Assembly (NCBI GenBank): GCA_002280515.1
Contig: NCEA01000027.1
Location: 30,950 to 66,076, forward strand
DNA: 35,127 bases
Source: Rhodobacterales bacterium 32-67-9
Lineage (GTDB): Bacteria > Pseudomonadota > Alphaproteobacteria > Rhodobacterales > Rhodobacteraceae
Reading direction: 5' to 3'
Shown here piece by piece: positions 27,207 to 35,127 of the stretch. Both the position numbers and the translations under genes were made by a program. Below the pieces are notes generated by a model, which ran no database searches, was not told the DNA's origin, and worked only from the letters and a program-made list of their open reading frames with translations. How positions within the stretch are numbered: the stretch's first letter is position 1; the number at the start of each line of letters is the position of its first letter.

Positions 27207-28126
27207 CGGCGAGGGTCTATGATCGCGTGGCCCTGATCGGGCTCGGCCTCATCGCCTCCTCGATGGGGCATGCGATGAAGAAATGGGGGCTGGCCGGCAG
27301 CATCGCCGGACATGCCAAGACCGAAGCGACTCGTGACGCGGCGCTGGAACTGGGATTTTGCGACGCGGTCTTCGCGACAGCGGCCGAGGCTGTCGAGGGC
27401 GCCGATCTGGTCGTCCTCGCCGTGCCGGTGGGCGCGATGGGCACCGTCGCGGCCGAGATCGCGCCGCATCTGAAGCCGGGCGCCACCGTCACCGATGTCG
27501 GCTCGGTCAAGCAGGCGGTGGTGGAGGCGGTCGCCCCCCATATCCCCGAGGGCGTCGATTTCATCCCAGGCCATCCTCTCGCGGGGACTGAGCATTCTGG
27601 GCCAAGGTCTGGTTTTGCCACACTTTTCCAGAACCGTTGGTGCCTTCTGATCCCCGGCGATGCGCGGCCCGAGGCGGTGGCGCGGCTGCGCGCCTTCTGG
27701 GAAGGCATGGGCGCCAATGTCGAGGAGATGGATGCGGCCCATCATGATCTTGTCCTTGCCGTCACCAGCCATACGCCGCACCTCATCGCCTACACGATGG
27801 TCGGCGTTGCCGATCACCTGCGGCGGGTGACCGAGAGCGAGATCATCAAGTATTCCGCCGCCGGGTTTCGCGATTTCACCCGGATTGCGGCCTCGGATCC
27901 CACCATGTGGCGCGACGTGTTCCTGACCAACAAGGAGGCGACGCTCGACATTCTCGGCCGCTTCACCGAGGAACTCTTCGCGCTGCAGCGGGCGATCCGC
28001 ATGGGCGACGGGGATGCGCTATTCGACTATTTCACCCGCACCCGCGCGATCCGGCGCAGCATCATCGAAGCGGGTCAGGATACCGACGCGCCCGATTTCG
28101 GCCGGGTCAAGGTCTCGGGGCCATGA
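27203..28126 (+). CDS. tyrC: Prephenate/arogenate dehydrogenase (cyclohexadienyl dehydrogenase)
   Basis: Enzyme of 307 residues for tyrosine synthesis: NAD(P)-dependent oxidative decarboxylation of prephenate or arogenate. The Rossmann motif GLGLIASS is at residues 13-20. [22 protein letters not shown] (family catalytic His region) and [14 protein letters not shown] follow. Whether prephenate or arogenate is preferred cannot be told. There is no fused chorismate mutase and no ACT domain. It is coupled to hisC upstream and to the extensin-like gene downstream by ATGA overlaps. Confidence 0.93.
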   Translation: MTARVYDRVALIGLGLIASSMGHAMKKWGLAGSIAGHAKTEATRDAALELGFCDAVFATAAEAVEGADLVVLAVPVGAMGTVAAEIAPHLKPGATVTDVGSVKQAVVEAVAPHIPEGVDFIPGHPLAGTEHSGPRSGFATLFQNRWCLLIPGDARPEAVARLRAFWEGMGANVEEMDAAHHDLVLAVTSHTPHLIAYTMVGVADHLRRVTESEIIKYSAAGFRDFTRIAASDPTMWRDVFLTNKEATLDILGRFTEELFALQRAIRMGDGDALFDYFTRTRAIRRSIIEAGQDTDAPDFGRVKVSGP

Positions 28127-28998
28127 GGGTCGCGGCAGTTCCGGCGATGGTCCTCTGGGCCGCGCTTGCCACGCCCACGACCGCCGCGCCGATGGCGGAG
28201 TCGCTCCGGCCCACGCCCCGGCCGCACCCGGTGCGGGAGGCGGTCACCGAGGTGACTATGGTCATGACCGCGCCGCGCCTGCGCCCCTTGCCGCGCCCCG
28301 GCACGGTGACCGTGCCCGAGGTCGCCCGCGCGATTCAAACGCCCTACCTGATCGTCCCCTCGGCCCTCGCGCCCGTCGCCTCGCTCCGGCCGGCAAACCG
28401 GCCGTCGGCGCGCCCCGCGCAGGTCGAGAAAGTCGTCTTCCGCACCCAGCCGGCGCCGGAAGCGACAATCGGCCGGACAGGTGCTCTTTGCGGCGATCCG
28501 GCGATCCTCGGCAAGACGATCCCGCCGATTGCCGCCAAGCTGAAGGGCTGCGGCCTGACCGACGGGGTCAGCGTGATCTCGGTCGCCGGCGTGGCGCTGA
28601 GCCAGCCGGCCGCCGTCGACTGTCCCACGGCAAAGGCGCTGAAGGCCTGGGTCGAGACCGGCGCCAAGCCGGCCATCGGCCGCAAGGGCGGCGGGCTCGT
28701 GGCGCTCCAGGTCGCGGCAAGCTATTCCTGCCGGGGCCGCAACAACCAGAGCGGCGCAAAGATCAGCGAACATGGCAAGGGGCGGGCGGTCGACATCTCG
28801 GCGCTGCTCCTGGCTGACGGAACCTCGGTGACGGTGCTGAAGAGCTGGGGATCGAAGAGCTATGGCAAGCCGCTCGCCTCGGCGCGCAAGGCGGCCTGCG
28901 GGCCGTTCAACACCGTGCTCGGCCCGGGATCGGACCGCTTTCACGCCGATCACTTTCACCTCGACACCGCGCGCGGGCGCGGGGCTTACTGCCGCTGA
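28123..28998 (+). CDS. Extensin-like C-terminal domain protein, secreted
   Basis: Protein of 291 residues. The signal peptide is [24 protein letters not shown] proline- and arginine-rich low-complexity linker follows (about residues 24-115), then an extensin-like C-terminal domain (PF06904). That domain starts with CGDPAILG and includes ISEHGKGRAVDISALLL and GSDRFHADHFHLDTARGRGAYC. The His/Asp arrangement (EHGKGRAVD and FHxDHFH) recalls LAS-type D-Ala-D-Ala peptidases, so a peptidoglycan role is plausible, but activity is not established for the family as far as I know. It overlaps tyrC by four bases, an odd partner. It ends 15 nt before the convergent DUF2125 gene. Confidence 0.87.
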   Translation: MRVAAVPAMVLWAALATPTTAAPMAESLRPTPRPHPVREAVTEVTMVMTAPRLRPLPRPGTVTVPEVARAIQTPYLIVPSALAPVASLRPANRPSARPAQVEKVVFRTQPAPEATIGRTGALCGDPAILGKTIPPIAAKLKGCGLTDGVSVISVAGVALSQPAAVDCPTAKALKAWVETGAKPAIGRKGGGLVALQVAASYSCRGRNNQSGAKISEHGKGRAVDISALLLADGTSVTVLKSWGSKSYGKPLASARKAACGPFNTVLGPGSDRFHADHFHLDTARGRGAYCR

Positions 28999-29013
28999 CC
29001 CGCGACCCGGCAA

Positions 29014-29997
29014 TCAGAACCGCGGCGCCGGTCCCAGTGGCACCGGCCCGAGGCTCATCCGTCCGGCCCGGAACACCAGTGGCATCGACAACCGCTCGGC
29101 ATTGCCGCCGAGAAGGGCGAGGCTTTCGAGCGCCCGTTCCACCGTCGGCGCCGTCTCGGTCCGCACAAGCCCGAGCGCAGTCACGAGTTTCAGCGCCGCG
29201 CGCCAATTCTCGACGCTGAGGTCGAGCCGCCCTTCGGGCGTGCCGTCGGCGCCGATCGTCAGCGCGCCCTTGCCGGCCAGTTTCACCGGCCCCCAGTCGA
29301 GCGCCAGCGCGCGGATGTCGGCGGCGCGGATCCTGACCCGAGCGGTTGGCGCGAAACGGTCGAGCGGCGCGTCGAGGCCGAGCCGCGCATCGAGATAGAA
29401 CCGCTCCCCCCGATCCGGCAGCGCGCCGCCGGCGGTGATCATCTCTGCCGGAAGGCCCGAGAGCGTCAACCCGGTCAGTTCGACGCCGATCTCATGTGTC
29501 AGAGGATCGGCGCCTTCGCGGATTGCTGCCCGCGCTTCCTCGGTGGCGAAGCCCCAGCCGGAATCGGAGACGAGATCCACCTGCCGCCCCACCGCCTGCG
29601 CGTGATCGAGCGGCAGCGCCGGGTCGAGCCCGAAGACCGCGCTTCCCGTCAGCTCGTCCGACGTCACGTCGATGGTCTCGCGGCCGAGGCGGACGGTCTG
29701 GCGGCCGGGTAGGGCAGCGATGATATGGTGCGGCTTGTATGACAGCGCGTGGACCCGGACCTCTGGCGCCGACCAGGCGACGGTACCGTCGGCGCTGGTC
29801 AGTTGCGGCTCGCTCACCGTCACGTCGAAGCGAGAGGGGAAGCCGGCAAGGCTGATCGTGCCGTAATCGGCGAGGCCCGCCGTTCGCATCTCGGCCAGCG
29901 CCGCTTCCGCGCCCGACATCAGCGCGCGCGAGCCGACGACCCAGTAGCCGCCGTAGATCGCCGCAACCGCCGCCACGAACCATAGAACGATGCGCAT
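29014..29997 (-). CDS. DUF2125 domain protein, membrane-anchored
   Basis: Protein of 327 residues. The N-terminal MRIVLWFVAAVAAIYGGYWVV is a signal anchor or uncleaved signal peptide. The rest is strand-rich and repetitive, with ISLAGFPSRFDVTVSEPQL and VRVHALSYKPHHIIAALPG, which I recognise as DUF2125. The strand-dense architecture recalls AsmA-like periplasmic proteins, but the function is unknown. ATG 29997 is preceded by GGAAAGGG. It diverges from the chaC-like gene with 69 nt between them. Confidence 0.85.
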   Translation of the reverse strand: MRIVLWFVAAVAAIYGGYWVVGSRALMSGAEAALAEMRTAGLADYGTISLAGFPSRFDVTVSEPQLTSADGTVAWSAPEVRVHALSYKPHHIIAALPGRQTVRLGRETIDVTSDELTGSAVFGLDPALPLDHAQAVGRQVDLVSDSGWGFATEEARAAIREGADPLTHEIGVELTGLTLSGLPAEMITAGGALPDRGERFYLDARLGLDAPLDRFAPTARVRIRAADIRALALDWGPVKLAGKGALTIGADGTPEGRLDLSVENWRAALKLVTALGLVRTETAPTVERALESLALLGGNAERLSMPLVFRAGRMSLGPVPLGPAPRF

Positions 29998-30066
29998 AAA
30001 GGGCCCTTTCCTCAGTCGTCCCGATGCTGTTTATAGGCCGGGACGGGCGGAAACCAGCGGGCGGAC

Positions 30067-30609
30067 ATGACATCTTTGTGGGTTTTCGGCTACGGTTCGC
30101 TGATGTGGGAGCCGGGCTTTGACTGGCAGGAGCGGGTGCTGGCGCGGCTGTCCGGCTGGCACCGGTCGTTCTGCATGCGCTCGATCCACCATCGCGGGAC
30201 CGAGACGCAGCCGGGCCTAGTTCTTGCCCTCGACGCGGCCGAAGGGGCGGCCTGCGACGGCGTCGCCTTCGCGGTCGCACCCGAGAACGCGGAACGGACG
30301 CTGGGCTATCTTCGCGAACGCGAACTGATCTCCTCGGCCTATCTGGAAAAGACCCTTCCGGTCGCCCTTGCCGACGGGCGCGCGATTGAAGCGGTGACCT
30401 ATGTCATCGACCCGGACCATGTGCAGTATTGCGGCGGCCTGCCGCTCGAGGAACAGGCGCGGATCATCGCCACGGCGGTCGGCGGGCGCGGACCGAATAC
30501 AGAATACCTCTGGAACACCGCCGGGCATCTGGGCGAGCTTGGCCTCGCCGACCCGGATCTCGACTGGCTGTCCGAGCGGGTCCGCGACCTCGCCCTTAAG
30601 CGCTTGTGA
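30067..30609 (+). CDS. ChaC-type gamma-glutamylcyclotransferase
   Basis: Protein of 180 residues. It begins with the substrate-binding loop VFGYGSLMWEPGFDW, typical of ChaC. YLRERELISSAYLEKTLPV follows, where a glutamate (about residue 84 or 86) corresponds to the catalytic acid of this family. ChaC enzymes cleave glutathione to 5-oxoproline and Cys-Gly in the cytoplasm. It is shorter than E. coli ChaC (231) but full-domain. The two genes of the motor-like pair follow 55 nt later on the same strand. Confidence 0.88.
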   Translation: MTSLWVFGYGSLMWEPGFDWQERVLARLSGWHRSFCMRSIHHRGTETQPGLVLALDAAEGAACDGVAFAVAPENAERTLGYLRERELISSAYLEKTLPVALADGRAIEAVTYVIDPDHVQYCGGLPLEEQARIIATAVGGRGPNTEYLWNTAGHLGELGLADPDLDWLSERVRDLALKRL

Positions 30610-30664
30610 GAGCGGGCCGCGCCGCCTATTGTCCGGAAAAACCAGGACAGGGGTGGCGTTCCTG

Positions 30665-31855
30665 ATGGACAAACCACTGCGCGAGGCCGAGCCGTTCTTC
30701 TCCCAGCCGGTGCGGCAGGTGACGATGATGCTCCTCGTCTCGACTTTGGTCGGGGCCGGCGCCTATGTCGCCTATGGTCCCATTTTTTCGATCTTCATCG
30801 CCAATCCCTGGCTGAACGGGCTGATCCTCGCGGTCTTCGTCCTCGGCGTGCTGACCTGCTTCTGGCAGGTGGCGCAGCTGATGCGGTCGGTAAGCTGGAT
30901 CGAAGGCTTCGCCGCCCACCGGCCGGGGCACGAGATCACCATCGCCCCCCGTCTGCTGGCGCCGCTCGCCGCACTCCTGCGCTCGCGCGGGCCGCGCGCA
31001 GGGCAGATCTCCAACTCCTCGGCCCGCTCGATCCTCGAGTCCGTCGCAACCCGCATCGACGAGGCGCGCGACATCACCCGCTACCTTGCCAGCCTGCTGA
31101 TCTTCCTCGGCCTGCTCGGCACCTTCTACGGCCTCGCGATCACCGTGCCGGCGGTGGTCGACACGATCCGCGCCCTTGCGCCGCAGGAGGGCGAGAGCAG
31201 CACCCAGGTCTTCGACAAGCTGATGGGCGGGCTCGAAAAGCAGCTTGGCGGCATGGGCACGGCCTTCTCCTCCTCGCTTCTCGGGCTGGCCGGATCGCTG
31301 GTCGTCGGGCTTCTGGAGCTGTTCGCCGGCCACGGCCAGAACCGCTTCTACCGCGAGCTTGAGGAATGGCTGACCTCCTTCACCCGGCTCTCCTTCGCCA
31401 GCGGCGAGGGCGAGGGCGCCTTCGATCAGGAAGCGGTGGCGGGCGTTCTCGATCACATGGCCGAACAGGTGGAGACGCTGCAGGCGATCCTGGAGCGCAC
31501 CGATGCCGGTCGCGCGGCGGTCAACACCCGGCTCGAAGGGGTGGCGGCGGCGGTCGAAGGTCTGACGCGGAAACTTGAGGCCGAGACCGGGGCGAACGCC
31601 CAACTGTCGCGAATCGCCGACGGCCAGGACCGGCTGGTGGCGCTGGTCGAGATGAACAGCCAGGATACCAGCATCGACGGCGGCGACGCCGAAAGCCGGA
31701 TGCGGCTCAGGTCGATCGACGTGCAGCTTCTGAAACTGCTCGAAGAGGTGGCGGCGGGCCGCCAGGAAAGCATGGCCGATCTGCGCGGCGACCTCGGCGA
31801 ACTGACCCGCGCCGTTCGCGCGCTCGCCCGCTCCGACGCCGCCCGGAGGGGCTGA
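30665..31855 (+). CDS. ExbB/TolQ/MotA-like proton channel subunit
   Basis: Membrane protein of 396 residues. Hydrophobic segments are at about 20-40, 50-72, 139-163 and 198-220. The MotA/TolQ/ExbB-type core lies in LIFLGLLGTFYGLAITVPAVVDTI and GGMGTAFSSSLLGLAGSLVVGLLE. Residues 225-396 are a cytoplasmic, heptad-rich tail. It pairs with the OmpA/MotB-like protein one base downstream, so the two likely form an inner-membrane ion-driven stator. The load is not known; similar pairs exist in Rhodobacteraceae as conserved genes. It differs from a flagellar stator in its tail and genomic setting. Confidence 0.85.
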   Translation: MDKPLREAEPFFSQPVRQVTMMLLVSTLVGAGAYVAYGPIFSIFIANPWLNGLILAVFVLGVLTCFWQVAQLMRSVSWIEGFAAHRPGHEITIAPRLLAPLAALLRSRGPRAGQISNSSARSILESVATRIDEARDITRYLASLLIFLGLLGTFYGLAITVPAVVDTIRALAPQEGESSTQVFDKLMGGLEKQLGGMGTAFSSSLLGLAGSLVVGLLELFAGHGQNRFYRELEEWLTSFTRLSFASGEGEGAFDQEAVAGVLDHMAEQVETLQAILERTDAGRAAVNTRLEGVAAAVEGLTRKLEAETGANAQLSRIADGQDRLVALVEMNSQDTSIDGGDAESRMRLRSIDVQLLKLLEEVAAGRQESMADLRGDLGELTRAVRALARSDAARRG

Positions 31856-31856
31856 G

Positions 31857-33683
31857 ATGGCGCTGTCGAAGGGCCGGGGCGGACAACGGTTCTCGTCCAA
31901 TATCTGGCCGGGGTTCGTCGATGCGATGACCGCGCTCCTGATGGTGCTGATGTTCGTCCTGACGATCTTCATGATCGTGCAGTTCACCCTGCGCGAGACC
32001 ATCAACACCCAGGACGACGAGCTTGCCGCGCTGTCGGATCAGGTCGCCGGCCTCGCCGACGCGCTCGGGCTGGAACGTAGCCGGACGTCCGAGCTGAACG
32101 CCGAGGTTGCCGGCCTCTCGGCCAATCTCGAGGACGCGCGGAGTGCCGCCGACCGCCAGTCGGCGCTGATAGCGACGCTGACGTCGCAGCTTGAGGGCCA
32201 GACCGCCAAGCTGTCCGACGCCGAGGCAAGGATCACCTCGTTCGAGGCGCAGGTCGCCTCGCTTCTCTCGGAACGCGACGCGGCGCGCGGCGAAGCGGCG
32301 GCACTGGTTTCGGAGCGCGACAGCCTGCTGTCGGCGCAGGAGGCGCTGAACCTCGCCGTGGCCAAGGCGCGGGAAGAGATCGACGCCCAGGCCGAGGCCG
32401 CCCGCCTCGCCGCCGCCCGGCGCGAGGCGCTGGAGGCGTTGACGGCCGACCTGCGGGCTAGGAACCGGGACCGCGAGGCGGCGCTGGCCGAAACCCGGGG
32501 CGCCCTCGACAAGACCGTGACGGCGCTCAGCGATGCCGAGGCCGCGCGTCTGACCGAGGCCGCCGCCGCGGAGGCGCTTCGCACGCGGCTGAAGGGCGCC
32601 GAGGACGAGCTGACGGCAATGACTCTGGCACTGGAGGAGGAGCGCAGGAGGGCGGAAGACACGCTGACGCTGCTGGCCGCCGCCGAGGCCGCGCGCAAGG
32701 AGCTTGACGGCAAGCTCGCCGCGGCGATTCTCGCGCAGTCGGCGAGTTCGGAGGAACTCGCCGCCGCCCGCGCCGCCGCCGAGGCGGCGAAAACCGCCTC
32801 GGCCTCCGACCGGCAGGCGATCGAGGCCGAACTCGCCGCCGCCCTTGCTGCGAAGCTCAGGGCCGAAGCGACCGCCGAGACAACGCTGAGCGAGGCCGAG
32901 CGCCAGAAGGCGCTGCTGTCTGCCGCGCAGAGCCGGCTTGCCGAGGAAAAGGCGGCCTCCGCCGAGGCGGCGCGAAAGGTGACGCTCCTCAACCAGCAGA
33001 TCACAGCGCTGCGCGGCCAACTCGGGTCGTTGCAGGACCTGCTCGACGCATCGGCGGCCAGGGACAGCGAATCCCGCGTGCAGATCGAGGCGCTCGGCAG
33101 CCAGCTCAACTCGGCTCTCGCCCGGGTCGCGGCCGAGGAAAAGCGGCGGGCGGCATTGGAAGAGGCCGAGCGGATCAGGCTTGAGGCGGAGGCAACGGCG
33201 CTGAAGGCCGAGACGAAGGAACTGTCACGCTACCGGTCCGAGTTCTTCGGCAAGCTTTCCGAAGTGCTCGCCGGGCGCGACGGCGTGCGGGTCGTCGGCG
33301 ATCGCTTCGTCTTTTCCTCCGAGGTACTCTTCGAACCCGGCGCCGCCGATCTCGCGCGCGAAGGCCGAAGCCAGATCGCCGGTGTCGTCGCCACTTTGCA
33401 GGAGGTCGCCGCCGCGATCCCGCCGGAGATCGACTGGATCATCCGCGTCGACGGCCATACTGACGACGTGCCGCTTTCCGGCTTCGGCGAGTTCCGCGAC
33501 AACTGGGAGCTGAGCCAGGCGCGGGCGCTGTCGGTGGTGCGCTACATGCAGAACAGCCTCGGCTTCCCGCCCGAACGGCTCGCCGCGACCGGCTTTGGCG
33601 AATACCGCCCGGTGGCGGAGGGCGAGAGCCCCGAGGCGCGGGCACAGAACCGGCGGATCGAGCTGAAGCTGACCGAGCGCTGA
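31857..33683 (+). CDS. OmpA/MotB-like peptidoglycan-binding protein with very long coiled coil
   Basis: Protein of 608 residues. One membrane helix is at about 19-42, with Asp22 in its start (PGFVDAMTALLMVLMFVL), as in MotB/ExbD/TolR where the Asp carries protons. About 410 residues of alanine-, glutamate- and arginine-rich heptads (residues 45-455) follow, then an OmpA C-terminal peptidoglycan-binding domain with RVDGHTDDVPL and NWELSQARALSVVRYMQ. MotB and ExbD lack such a coiled coil. The ATG follows the ExbB-like stop after one base, so they are co-translated. The length would let the domain reach far into the periplasm or fold back on itself. Confidence 0.87.
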   Translation: MALSKGRGGQRFSSNIWPGFVDAMTALLMVLMFVLTIFMIVQFTLRETINTQDDELAALSDQVAGLADALGLERSRTSELNAEVAGLSANLEDARSAADRQSALIATLTSQLEGQTAKLSDAEARITSFEAQVASLLSERDAARGEAAALVSERDSLLSAQEALNLAVAKAREEIDAQAEAARLAAARREALEALTADLRARNRDREAALAETRGALDKTVTALSDAEAARLTEAAAAEALRTRLKGAEDELTAMTLALEEERRRAEDTLTLLAAAEAARKELDGKLAAAILAQSASSEELAAARAAAEAAKTASASDRQAIEAELAAALAAKLRAEATAETTLSEAERQKALLSAAQSRLAEEKAASAEAARKVTLLNQQITALRGQLGSLQDLLDASAARDSESRVQIEALGSQLNSALARVAAEEKRRAALEEAERIRLEAEATALKAETKELSRYRSEFFGKLSEVLAGRDGVRVVGDRFVFSSEVLFEPGAADLAREGRSQIAGVVATLQEVAAAIPPEIDWIIRVDGHTDDVPLSGFGEFRDNWELSQARALSVVRYMQNSLGFPPERLAATGFGEYRPVAEGESPEARAQNRRIELKLTER

Positions 33684-33698
33684 GGCCCGGCGGGCAGG

Positions 33699-33715
33699 GG
33701 GGGGCGCCGCCCCCC
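33699..33715 (+). terminator. GC-rich hairpin after the OmpA-like gene
   Basis: A 7-bp stem of G and C (33699-33705 with 33709-33715) lies 15 nt after the stop codon. There is no T-tract, so factor-independent termination is uncertain. Confidence 0.4.
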
Positions 33716-33735
33716 GGCACGGACAGGGTCCGGGA

Positions 33736-33812
33736 CTCCCCCCGAGGTATTTTGAAACAGAAGAAGGATGTGCGCTTCGGTCCCCTTCTTCTGTTCGAAA
33801 ATACCTCCGCCG
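33736..33812. repeat. Inverted pair (copies 3 and 4) of the GAGGTATTTT-core repeat
   Basis: Arms 33744-33767 and 33784-33807 are 24 nt each and pair with only two mismatches. They start GAGGTATTTT and end ACAGAAGAAGG, and the loop is 16 nt. Each arm is a copy of the repeat also seen at 19411 and 25106. It lies between the convergent OmpA-like and clpA genes. Confidence 0.8.
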
Positions 33813-33819
33813 GAGGCAG

Positions 33820-33850
33820 AAAGGCCGGAGCCTCGATGGCTCCGGCCTTT
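33820..33850 (-). terminator. clpA terminator, possibly bidirectional
   Basis: A perfect 13-bp stem (33820-33832 with 33838-33850) with a 5-nt loop. It runs AAAGG into GC pairs, so both strands end in a short T-run (CCTTT). It lies about 24 nt after the clpA stop on the minus strand. Confidence 0.8.
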
Positions 33851-33873
33851 CTCATCGGATCGTGAAGGCGGTG

Positions 33874-35127
<1,254 letters not shown>

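Noticed and set aside
30665-33683. Zorya phage-defence system
   Set aside because: The two proteins resemble ZorA/ZorB in architecture, but no helicase, nuclease or zorC/zorE-like gene is adjacent. Neighbours are chaC and clpA.

Overview
The window reads as a chromosomal segment of a GC-rich alphaproteobacterium, most likely Rhodobacterales (Rhodobacter/Paracoccus/Roseobacter relatives). This rests on general knowledge of gene order and family distribution, not on a search: xdhABC of Rhodobacter capsulatus type, hisS-hisZ-hisG, hisC-tyrC, DUF1489 and DUF2125 proteins, and a B12-dependent ribonucleotide reductase. No plasmid, prophage, transposase or CRISPR genes are visible. Nearly all genes are housekeeping or metabolic.

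Region by region. (1) 1-276, minus: start of a sulfide:quinone oxidoreductase with an AT-rich operator/promoter. (2) 504-9813, minus: one tightly coupled seven-gene purine operon, xdhA-xdhB-xdhC, then a nucleoside-type ABC transporter (ATPase, two permeases, BMP-family binding protein), closed by an intrinsic terminator. Import and oxidation of purines are thus made from one transcript. (3) 10086-14456, plus: a membrane-anchored conserved hypothetical and dnaE. (4) 14479-15834, minus: an AbrB-family membrane protein and slyX. (5) 15974-19398, plus: hisS-hisZ-hisG. (6) 19467-22836: DUF1489 (minus), then on the plus strand a good promoter, a 42-nt hairpin, an anomalous 110-nt tRNA-like gene, a class II ribonucleotide reductase and tRNA-Gly(UCC). 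(7) 22882-25045: a pair of half-size DMT transporters (minus) and a Hint-domain protein (plus). (8) 25146-28998, plus: rpsD with a structured leader, then the coupled trio hisC-tyrC-extensin-like. (9) 29014-33683: DUF2125 (minus), chaC-like, and a two-gene ExbB/MotA plus OmpA/MotB-like ion-driven complex with a very long coiled coil. (10) 33874-35127, minus: C-terminal half of clpA.

The most unusual signal is three gene-internal insertions within about 5.5 kb. hisS carries about 48 extra residues in a stretch of roughly 54% GC. The tRNA-like gene has about 34 extra nt in its anticodon arm. The ribonucleotide reductase carries about 85 to 95 extra residues in a stretch of roughly 52% GC that looks helix-turn-helix-like. 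Removing each insert restores the usual size of the gene product. The tRNA-like element also lies, behind a hairpin, between a promoter and the reductase start, so it would be part of that gene's leader. A short 3'-flanking repeat family (core GAGGTATTTT) appears four times.
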